Shown: piece by piece, positions 1 through 5,733 of the stretch
How the letters are laid out: each line of letters opens with the position of its first letter
How positions within the stretch are numbered: the stretch's first letter is position 1
Source: Cellvibrio sp.
GTDB taxonomy: Bacteria; Pseudomonadota; Gammaproteobacteria; Pseudomonadales; Cellvibrionaceae
Direction of reading: 5' to 3'
NCBI GenBank assembly: GCA_021323495.1
Contig: JAJQJO010000061.1
Span: 1-12,307 of the forward strand
Length of the DNA stretch: 12,307 bases
The notes under the pieces: model-generated
Database searches by the model: none
The model's input: the letters and a program-made list of their open reading frames with translations, nothing else
Told to the model about the DNA's origin: nothing
Translations under genes and position numbers: made by a program

Positions 1-1580
1 TCTTCAGCGTCATAACCTTTTTGCAAATATTTCGCCAGTGATTCACGGTAGCGGCCCGATTCGATCGGCAGCAAACTGATGCCTTCAATCGCCTGGGTCA
101 CTTTATTAAAGTGTGGCAGATCTATCGAACGATAAAACAAATCATCGATATTCAATTCACCCATTTTTTTGGTATCGATCCCGCGTAATTTATCCACCCC
201 CTGGGGTGTCATATTCGGGATGACCGACTCGGCATACGCCACTGCCACAGGCCCGGCCAAACTCATAAACAAATCATTGGCGTCGAGGCGAATAGTCTCA
301 CCGATATCGATACCGGCGCGCCGGAAATAATTTTCGTCATAATCAGTTGTCACTGCTTGCGCGGTGAGGATGTTAAATATTTGCTGGGAAATATATTGGT
401 TGGCGTATTTCTCCATAGCGTTGACATCGATGTGCTGGATATTGCCGTCGTCGGTTGCCTCGGCGTAACGCATGATGTCATTGGAGATCAGCATCATCGC
501 ATTCCAGGGGCGGATGCGATGCATAACACTGGCTTCACTGCTGTCTTCGTTGTCAAAGTTGTAAGAAAAATCCCACTCTTCCGACAAATATTTGCACAGC
601 AAGCGCCCGGCGTTGATATGCAGGGCTTCCGACATCTCCACACCGTGGTCGGAAATGTTGGGCAATATACAAATGCCGCTGGTGAAAATCGGTTCGAAGA
701 CAAATGAATGGCCGCGATTTTCCGAGTTTTCGCTCTGCGCGCGCGTATCAAAGGTTTTGCTCATATAGGCATATTGCTGGGCCAAGCCAAATTCGCTCGC
801 CATGCCCGAACCTGTGCCACCGCCCGCGCTGAAAATATAAAAATACAAGCGCGATTGGTTGGCTTTAATACCGCAGGAGTCAATCAAATAGGAGTGCACA
901 AATTTCCAATCGGGATTGGAAAAACGCTGGGTGTCTTTATTCAAAATAATTTTGGCGAGATATTGGCCGAGGATCGGCGCGTTACCGGAACCACCGGCAT
1001 GGACTTCGGACAAGTCCATGATTTTCATTTTGGTGTAATCCTTGAGGAAGCCGGAGCGCTCGCCCTTGTGCGAAAAGCGGATCCGGCCCTCAATGTCTTT
1101 ATCCAGATCACCCAACATCACCAGCGGCTCAATTAAAAATACCGGCTTGACGTGGTGGCCGCCTTTTAAATGCAAACTGCGCTTGATCCAGCGCATGGGC
1201 TTATCTTGCTCGCGGACTTCTTTTTCTTCGCTATTAAATTCGTTGAGGTAAAAATTGCGCGCGTTATACACCAGCGAAGCTACATCCAGCGCGATGTTGG
1301 AACCGCAGCGCCCTAAACCGATCAGGCAGACCGAGGGGAACTGCGGTTGTTTGTAGTCATCCGCATCCTGGGCATTGGCGAGATGGGGGTAAACGCTGGT
1401 GCGCAGGGTATCCAGATTAAACAGGATCTTGTTGAGATCGCGCTCGGTGAAATACATATAACCATTGCCGGGCATGGGCGCGAGCAGGTTAATGACCTCC
1501 GCTTCCGGTGGGGAATCCAAAGTAACCAGGTCATCCTGATCCTGGGTCTCGGTAGTGCGGGAAGTCTTTTTAGTGGCCAT
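1..1580 (-). CDS. FtsZ/tubulin-superfamily GTPase-like protein (FtsZ-like), 3' end cut by the window edge
   Basis: Reading the minus strand from ATG at 1580 gives one uninterrupted frame of 526 codons that leaves the window at base 1. What is seen: a polar N-terminal extension (residues 1-80); IGLGRCGSN at 87-95, matching the FtsZ T1 phosphate loop; FSAGGGTGSG at 250-259, which contains the tubulin signature GGTGSG (T4 loop); LISND at 364-368, resembling the FtsZ IPND segment; an H7-like helix at 387-402 with Asn394 where FtsZ binds guanine; and RLDAND at 431-436, a T7-like loop keeping both catalytic acids (Asp433, Asp436). It is therefore predicted to bind GTP, polymerise and hydrolyse GTP. 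It exceeds FtsZ (about 380 residues) through the extension and a longer segment between T1 and T4, so it is not the housekeeping ftsZ. Known context: FtsZ-like families outside cell division have been described in Proteobacteria and linked to membrane remodelling. An AAGGA ribosome site lies 8 bases before ATG. No signal peptide or membrane segment is visible. Confidence 0.9.
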   Translation of the reverse strand, partial: MATKKTSRTTETQDQDDLVTLDSPPEAEVINLLAPMPGNGYMYFTERDLNKILFNLDTLRTSVYPHLANAQDADDYKQPQFPSVCLIGLGRCGSNIALDVASLVYNARNFYLNEFNSEEKEVREQDKPMRWIKRSLHLKGGHHVKPVFLIEPLVMLGDLDKDIEGRIRFSHKGERSGFLKDYTKMKIMDLSEVHAGGSGNAPILGQYLAKIILNKDTQRFSNPDWKFVHSYLIDSCGIKANQSRLYFYIFSAGGGTGSGMASEFGLAQQYAYMSKTFDTRAQSENSENRGHSFVFEPIFTSGICILPNISDHGVEMSEALHINAGRLLCKYLSEEWDFSYNFDNEDSSEASVMHRIRPWNAMMLISNDIMRYAEATDDGNIQHIDVNAMEKYANQYISQQIFNILTAQAVTTDYDENYFRRAGIDIGETIRLDANDLFMSLAGPVAVAYAESVIPNMTPQGVDKLRGIDTKKMGELNIDDLFYRSIDLPHFNKVTQAIEGISLLPIESGRYRESLAKYLQKGYDAE

Positions 1581-1588
1581 GGGTGGGA

Positions 1589-1593
1589 TCCTT
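1589..1593 (-). promoter_or_regulatory. Ribosome binding site of the FtsZ-like gene
   Basis: AAGGA on the minus strand sits 8 bases ahead of the ATG at 1580. It supports that start rather than an internal Met. The 193-base gap up to the upstream L,D-transpeptidase stop at 1774 shows no convincing -35/-10 pair and no hairpin terminator, so it is unclear whether the two genes are co-transcribed. Confidence 0.65.
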
Positions 1594-1773
1594 ATTGAGC
1601 GACTCTGCGTGAGATTTTTTTAGCGCCAGGTTGGTAAACCAATTAACAAAAACCAATTGAGCTTATGGCCTAAATTTCTATTAACGCTAGACGCGACTTG
1701 GCATAAATACAAATTGCCACGCCTTTTGCACTCAATAAGTCATCGAATCCCATCCATTTTTGCCGCTTTACCG

Positions 1774-3660
1774 CTAGTTGCGTTTATTCAGCGCCGCCAA
1801 CACTTTGGCATCGCGGGCATAAATGTCCGGCTTGAACGCGATTTGCGTTTCACTGATTGCGTCCACTGTCCAGTAAGCAAGTAATATCGGCACCCGTTTC
1901 GCCAGGGTGACATTACGGGTTTTGCCAGTTGCCAATGCCTTGTTAATTGCTTCTGCATCCCAGGAAGGAGTCTCGGCCAGCAGTAACTCCACCAGTTCCA
2001 ATGCGCGCTCGACGCGGATACAACCCGAACTAAACGCGCGCTGGCTTTTGTTAAACAATTTCTGATGCGGGGTATCGTGCAGATAGACCGCGTAGGAATT
2101 GGGGAAACGGATGACCGCTTTGCCAAGCGCAGCATCTTCACCGGCATCCTGCCGCAGGGTGATGTTGCCGGGCTTGTTCCAATTGATAGTGGCTGGGTCC
2201 AGTTCTTTGCCGCTGCTATCCAATACCCGGATCTTGCTCTTTTTCAGATAACCCGGATCCTTGCGCACTTTAGGCAAAACATCTTTGCGCAGAATAGTGG
2301 GTGGCACCGTCCAGGTGGGGTTGAGCGTAATGTAATTAATTTCCGATTTAAAAATCGGGCTGGTGCGGTAGGCCATGCCGACCTGCACGCGCGACTGCCA
2401 GATTGGCAGGTTGGCTTTAAAGTAGGTGACCTTAAAGCCGGCCACATCGACCAACAACATATCGGGCGGAATGTTGTGCAACAACCAGCGCGCGCGATCC
2501 AGGTTGACGCGGATCTGATCGATACGCGACTGCACCGATACATTGAGCGCGGCGCGTGTCGCCGGGCCTATAGCACCATCCACTTCCAAATATTGTTCAC
2601 GCTGGAATTTCCTGACCGCCTCTACCAGATATTCATCAAACACCTGATCGGGATCGATTGCAGCGACTGCGGGTGCACTGGAACCCGACGCATCGGCAAC
2701 CCCGGTATCCGCCCCAGCGCTGGAACTACTGGCCACTGCATTGGAGCTTGCATTAATTCCCAGGCATTTTTGCGCAGGCGTGAGCGAGACCAGGTCACCG
2801 GTCAACACCGGCGGCGGCGCATACTCACCAGTAGCCCGCAGGCGCTGGCGCAAAATGGCGATCTGCGGATCAATGGCGCAGGGCTTGAAGGTCTCCCCCA
2901 CCGGTAACGACGGCCAACCGCCCTGCTCCGCCAATTGGCGATAATGTTTTAGCCCCGCTTTGAAGCTGCGGTAGGTCGCGTGCTGCGGCCGGGTCTGCTC
3001 AAACAACTGAGTGATCTGTCCGGATTCAATACTGCTGGCCACACGTGCGCTATCGGCGACCGGTGCTACATCCTGCAAATCAAAATTCCAGTGGGGATCG
3101 AGACCCGCGGGGTCGACCTTGCCGTTATATAAATGATAGAGCGCACGCAAATAGGAGTTGGTTGCGCGCAGCTCATCGGCTACGCGCATCGGGATGGCTT
3201 CGATGGAATTGTCACCCAGCAGTAACAGCGCCTGGCGCAATTGCGCCACCCGGTAGTCCTCGGGGTTAAGACCATCATCGGTCAGTGATTCGAGCGCGCT
3301 GATCAATTGCTCCAGCCGCCCCGGCTGATCCCACACCGGGCGGTACTCGCGTTGCGCGTAAAAGCTGATCATTGCCTGGGCCAAGTGGTGCGAGCCGGAA
3401 ACCTCGCGCCCGTCTGCCGAATCCACTTGCAACGCCAGCATTTGCACTTCGATTTCACGGGCAATCAAGGTGGAAGCCTCAAGCATTTTGCCCAGCTCGG
3501 CTGTGTTTGGATTACTGCCTTCGGCCCAGGCGGAGTTCTCACCAAAGCCCAGCAAAAACAGCAACAATACCCGCATCGAAGCAAGGCGGCCAACCGCTAC
3601 ACCAATTGCAAGTGAGCGAATGACCCGCATACCAACAACCCAAAAACCTGATACCGACAT
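1774..3660 (-). CDS. Murein L,D-transpeptidase, YcbB (LdtD)-type
   Basis: Predicted periplasmic enzyme forming 3-3 (mDAP-mDAP) cross-links in peptidoglycan. Seen in the 628-residue product: an export signal ending near AWA (residue 45), preceded by two hydrophobic stretches, an unusually long leader; an N-terminal scaffold domain (about 60-200) as in YcbB; a Ser/Ala-rich linker (about 302-330); a peptidoglycan-binding_1 domain around VDGAIGPATRAAL (Asp361, Gly362); and a YkuD catalytic domain (about 405-565). The YkuD domain has His528 in LHDTP and the nucleophile Cys547 in SSGCIRV. Length matches E. coli YcbB (about 615). The start is chosen at ATG 3660 because AGGAG lies 9 bases before it; a GTG at 3678 is in frame but would overlap that ribosome site, and ATGs at 3630 or 3576 would give shorter signal peptides. 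It is divergent from a second L,D-transpeptidase, 212 bases away. Family assignment is firm; the cross-linking role is inferred from the family. Confidence 0.93.
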   Translation of the reverse strand: MSVSGFWVVGMRVIRSLAIGVAVGRLASMRVLLLFLLGFGENSAWAEGSNPNTAELGKMLEASTLIAREIEVQMLALQVDSADGREVSGSHHLAQAMISFYAQREYRPVWDQPGRLEQLISALESLTDDGLNPEDYRVAQLRQALLLLGDNSIEAIPMRVADELRATNSYLRALYHLYNGKVDPAGLDPHWNFDLQDVAPVADSARVASSIESGQITQLFEQTRPQHATYRSFKAGLKHYRQLAEQGGWPSLPVGETFKPCAIDPQIAILRQRLRATGEYAPPPVLTGDLVSLTPAQKCLGINASSNAVASSSSAGADTGVADASGSSAPAVAAIDPDQVFDEYLVEAVRKFQREQYLEVDGAIGPATRAALNVSVQSRIDQIRVNLDRARWLLHNIPPDMLLVDVAGFKVTYFKANLPIWQSRVQVGMAYRTSPIFKSEINYITLNPTWTVPPTILRKDVLPKVRKDPGYLKKSKIRVLDSSGKELDPATINWNKPGNITLRQDAGEDAALGKAVIRFPNSYAVYLHDTPHQKLFNKSQRAFSSGCIRVERALELVELLLAETPSWDAEAINKALATGKTRNVTLAKRVPILLAYWTVDAISETQIAFKPDIYARDAKVLAALNKRN

Positions 3661-3669
3661 AAACGAGCG

Positions 3670-3674
3670 CTCCT
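3670..3674 (-). promoter_or_regulatory. Ribosome binding site deciding the start of the YcbB-type gene
   Basis: AGGAG on the minus strand is spaced 9 bases from ATG 3660. It would lie inside the coding region if translation began at the in-frame GTG at 3678, which argues for the shorter form. Confidence 0.65.
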
Positions 3675-3757
3675 GCACGCCTAAGACAATGGGGGTTTAT
3701 TCCCTAAAAATCGAACAAAAAAGATGCAACATGGTCTGTTTTTTGAATTTTTGTTAT

Positions 3758-3786
3758 TTGCCGCATCCCTTTCATGATGCTAGCAT
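3758..3786 (+). promoter_or_regulatory. Candidate sigma-70 promoter for the small L,D-transpeptidase, with overlapping palindrome
   Basis: TTGCCG (3758-3763), a 17-base spacer and TAGCAT (3781-3786) give 4/6 matches to each consensus hexamer, about 87 bases before the ATG at 3873. The -10 is overlapped by a perfect 10-base palindrome, ATGCTAGCAT (3777-3786), which could be a protein site or chance. This lies in the divergent intergenic region between the two L,D-transpeptidase genes. Confidence 0.35.
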
Positions 3787-3872
3787 TTAAAGCGCCGGAC
3801 ACGCCGGTTCCACCATAAATTTTCCAGCAAGGCCGCTACAACTTTCACCCCTCAGAATAATCAGGGCTTTCC

Positions 3873-4616
3873 ATGTTGTACACGACCCTCAAGGCCGTTC
3901 TCGTTTCGGCCTGCTTCAGCTGTTTATTTGCGCTAAATGCCACTGCGGCACAAGAGCGCCCTACCAATCCTTTTGGTTACACACCTTTTAGCAAGGGCCA
4001 ATCACCACTCGCCTTGCTCAATAAGCTTAGTCGCGCTGCGCCTGCTGCCAATCCCCAGGTGATCGGATTGGCACTGTCTGCGCTCGATTGTGCCCTTACC
4101 CAGGGTATGTCGCCCGCGCGCAACCTGACAGTGATTGATTATTCCCTGGTATCCACCAAACCACGCCTATGGGTATTTGACCTGGTCACCGGCAAATTGC
4201 TGTTCCAGGAATTGGTCGCCCACGGCATGAATACCGGTAAAAACTTTGCCCGCAACTTTTCCAATACTTATGGTAGCCGCCAAACCAGCCTCGGGTTATT
4301 CCTTACCAAAGAAACTTATGTGGGTGCCAACGGCTATTCCCTGCGCATGGAAGGTTTGGAAAGCGGCTTTAATGACAAAGCCATGGAGCGCGCGATTGTT
4401 TTCCACGGCGCCGATTATGTGGACTTGAACCTGGCCAAGAAGATCGGCCACCTCGGCCGCAGTTGGGGTTGTCCCGCCGTGCGCCGTGGCATCGCGCGCA
4501 AAGTGATTGATACCATCAAAGGCGAGCAATTTTTATTTTCCTACTACCCCGATCAACAGTGGCTGGCGAAATCCCAATTTTTAAATTGCCCCAGCCGTAG
4601 CCTCGCGCAAAAATAA
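3873..4616 (+). CDS. Murein L,D-transpeptidase catalytic domain family protein (YkuD_2 type)
   Basis: A 247-residue exported protein. An N-terminal signal peptide (about residues 1-26, ending ATAA before QERP) is followed by one catalytic domain. The diagnostic motifs are VFHGADYV with His178 and GRSWGCPAV with Cys200, the His/Cys pair of the YkuD fold; the WGCPA context is typical of the YkuD_2 family rather than of YcbB. Predicted role: L,D-transpeptidation or a related cysteine-based reaction on peptidoglycan peptides in the periplasm; the exact reaction is not determined by sequence. Unlike the neighbouring YcbB-type enzyme it has no peptidoglycan-binding domain. An AGGG ribosome site is 6 bases before ATG 3873. 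It is transcribed away from the YcbB-type gene, probably from its own promoter, and is separated by 215 bases from the following DUF1080 gene. Confidence 0.88.
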   Translation: MLYTTLKAVLVSACFSCLFALNATAAQERPTNPFGYTPFSKGQSPLALLNKLSRAAPAANPQVIGLALSALDCALTQGMSPARNLTVIDYSLVSTKPRLWVFDLVTGKLLFQELVAHGMNTGKNFARNFSNTYGSRQTSLGLFLTKETYVGANGYSLRMEGLESGFNDKAMERAIVFHGADYVDLNLAKKIGHLGRSWGCPAVRRGIARKVIDTIKGEQFLFSYYPDQQWLAKSQFLNCPSRSLAQK

Positions 4617-4643
4617 TCCGCTCCACCTGTTTCGCTTTTTTTA

Positions 4644-4662
4644 CGGCGCCATTACGGCGCCG
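4644..4662. repeat. GC-rich hairpin after the small L,D-transpeptidase, no T-tract
   Basis: CGGCGCC (4644-4650), loop ATTAC, GGCGCCG (4656-4662): a perfect 7-bp stem 27 bases after the stop at 4616. It also reads as two direct copies of TTACGGCGCC (4641-4650 and 4652-4661). The T-run lies before rather than after the hairpin on the plus strand, so it is not a canonical intrinsic terminator. A role in 3'-end stability or weak termination is possible. Confidence 0.5.
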
Positions 4663-4697
4663 ATTACCCTCTGTAAAGCAGTGTTAACAAAGCATCT

Positions 4698-4718
4698 ATT
4701 TATCAGATAAATTTATCA
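4698..4718. promoter_or_regulatory. Nested AT-rich palindromes, candidate operator upstream of the DUF1080 gene
   Basis: Two overlapping perfect inverted repeats share one arm: ATTTATC-A-GATAAAT (4698-4712) and GATAAATTTATC (4706-4717). The same stretch is a direct repeat of ATTTATCA (4698-4705 and 4711-4718) with a 13-base period. It lies about 40 bases upstream of a TATAAC -10 candidate and 114 bases before the ATG at 4832. The arrangement suggests a regulator binding site, but AT-rich DNA makes short palindromes fairly likely by chance. Confidence 0.35.
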
Positions 4719-4757
4719 AGCTGTGTAAAAGCGTTCGCGCCCCTGCCGTTTACCCGC

Positions 4758-4763
4758 TATAAC
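4758..4763 (+). promoter_or_regulatory. Candidate -10 element for the DUF1080 gene
   Basis: TATAAC matches 5/6 of the sigma-70 -10 and lies 68 bases before ATG 4832. The best -35 is poor (TTCGCG at 4734-4739, 18-base spacer, 3/6), which would fit an activator-dependent promoter given the palindromes just upstream. Confidence 0.3.
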
Positions 4764-4831
4764 TAAAATCCAACAACACAACCATAACAACCAAAACACT
4801 ACTCCAAAAAAAACTCCAGGGTACGCACTCA

Positions 4832-5626
4832 ATGAACAATCGTTTTTTGAAGCGAGGTTTACTCCCCGTTTCCATCGGCCTTATCAGCGCAGCGTGTATT
4901 TATTCCGCACCCAGTATCGCGGCAAACGAAAAGAAAGAACCCTGGCAACTCGCCGAGGAAACCGAAGTATGGGAACCAGTTCCACCCGTCATCAGTGTTC
5001 CAGCATCAGGTATCCCCTCTGACGCCACAGTATTATTTGATGGCAAAAACCTGGACCAATGGCAGGGTGCAGAAGGCGGCCCGGCCAAATGGAAAATTGT
5101 GGATGGTGCGTTGGTAGTCGTACCCAAAACCGGCGATATCAAAACCAAAGAATCTTTTTGCGACCTGCAAGTTCACGTTGAATGGAAAACCCCAACGCTG
5201 ATCACCGATGAAAACGGCAAATTGCTGGAGAGCCAGGGCCGCAATAACAGTGGCATATTTTTGCAAGAGCGCTATGAAGTACAGGTGCTGGATTCCTACA
5301 ACAACAAAACCTATCCCAACGGGCAAGCAGGTTCGATTTACAAACAATCCATTCCACTGGTGAATGCCGCACGCGCACCGGGCGAATGGCAAAGCTACGA
5401 TATTATTTTTACCGCACCAAAATTTGATAGCGCACAAAAACTCGCATCACCCGGTTATGTGACTGTGTTGCACAACGGCGTGTTGGTGCAAAACCACTTT
5501 GAAATCCAGGGTGCTACCGAATGGATCGGCAAACCCGTCTACAAGGCCCACGGCTGTGCACCATTGCGTTTGCAAGATCATGGCAATGCGATGAACTTCC
5601 GTAACATATGGGTACGCAAGCTCTAA
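4832..5626 (+). CDS. Secreted DUF1080 (3-keto-disaccharide hydrolase family, PF06439) protein
   Basis: A 264-residue protein with a signal peptide (residues 1-31, ending SIAA before NEKKE; Cys22 lies in a poor lipobox context, SAAC, so a lipoprotein is less likely). The mature part is one LamG-like beta-sandwich. It begins at LFDGKNLDQW, runs through NNSGIF (138-143) and YEVQVLDS (148-155), then PGEWQSYDI and FTAPKFD, and ends MNFRNIWV. This order of motifs is characteristic of DUF1080. Members of the family have been shown to cleave 3-keto-glycosides, so a periplasmic role in breaking C3-oxidised sugars is plausible but the substrate is unknown. An AGGG ribosome site is 10 bases before the ATG. 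An intrinsic terminator follows at 5679. The next gene encodes a large protein whose N-terminus resembles this same fold, which supports a shared pathway. Confidence 0.9.
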   Translation: MNNRFLKRGLLPVSIGLISAACIYSAPSIAANEKKEPWQLAEETEVWEPVPPVISVPASGIPSDATVLFDGKNLDQWQGAEGGPAKWKIVDGALVVVPKTGDIKTKESFCDLQVHVEWKTPTLITDENGKLLESQGRNNSGIFLQERYEVQVLDSYNNKTYPNGQAGSIYKQSIPLVNAARAPGEWQSYDIIFTAPKFDSAQKLASPGYVTVLHNGVLVQNHFEIQGATEWIGKPVYKAHGCAPLRLQDHGNAMNFRNIWVRKL

Positions 5627-5644
5627 ATTCCCGCTCTATCCGCT

Positions 5645-5670
5645 GACAGTTGCTTATTGCTCTAACTGTC
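5645..5670 (+). repeat. Inverted repeat just before the terminator
   Basis: GACAGTT (5645-5651) and AACTGTC (5664-5670) are perfect complements around a 12-base loop, 8 bases before the terminator stem. In RNA this would form a separate hairpin in the leader of the next gene. It shares short CAGT/ACTG complementarity with the terminator stem, so alternative pairing is conceivable. Confidence 0.4.
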
Positions 5671-5678
5671 GACTGTTT

Positions 5679-5709
5679 GCGCCGCAGTGATTCACTGCGG
5701 CGCTTTTTT
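5679..5709 (+). terminator. Strong intrinsic terminator between the DUF1080 gene and the cytochrome/propeller gene
   Basis: GCGCCGCAGTG (5679-5689) pairs perfectly with CACTGCGGCGC (5693-5703) around a three-base loop, an 11-bp GC-rich stem, followed by six T (5704-5709). This is a textbook rho-independent terminator for the gene ending at 5626. Only 24 bases separate the T-run from the chosen ATG at 5734 of the next gene, so it also sits in that gene's leader. Confidence 0.88.
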
Positions 5710-5733
5710 AATGCAATCACACGGGTAAAGATT

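Noticed and set aside
357..1598. Open plus-strand frames at 357-707, 708-1136 and 1347-1598
   Set aside because: They lie antisense to the continuous FtsZ-like frame, their products match no recognisable family, and the opposite strand carries clear GTPase motifs.
2065..2907. 280-codon plus-strand frame
   Set aside because: It is antisense to the YcbB-type L,D-transpeptidase, whose domains and active site are unambiguous; the product has no recognisable features.
4632..4662. GC-rich hairpin after the small L,D-transpeptidase as an intrinsic terminator
   Set aside because: The T-run precedes the stem and none follows it; listed as a hairpin repeat only.
5711..5728. Five-codon ATG-to-TAA mini frame between the terminator and ATG 5734
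   Set aside because: No ribosome site precedes it and the length is within chance expectation, so it is not called as a leader peptide.
5650..5733. Upstream ATG at 5650 as the start of the cytochrome/propeller protein
   Set aside because: It would translate through the terminator stem and put 28 extra residues before a good signal peptide; ATG 5734 is the better start.
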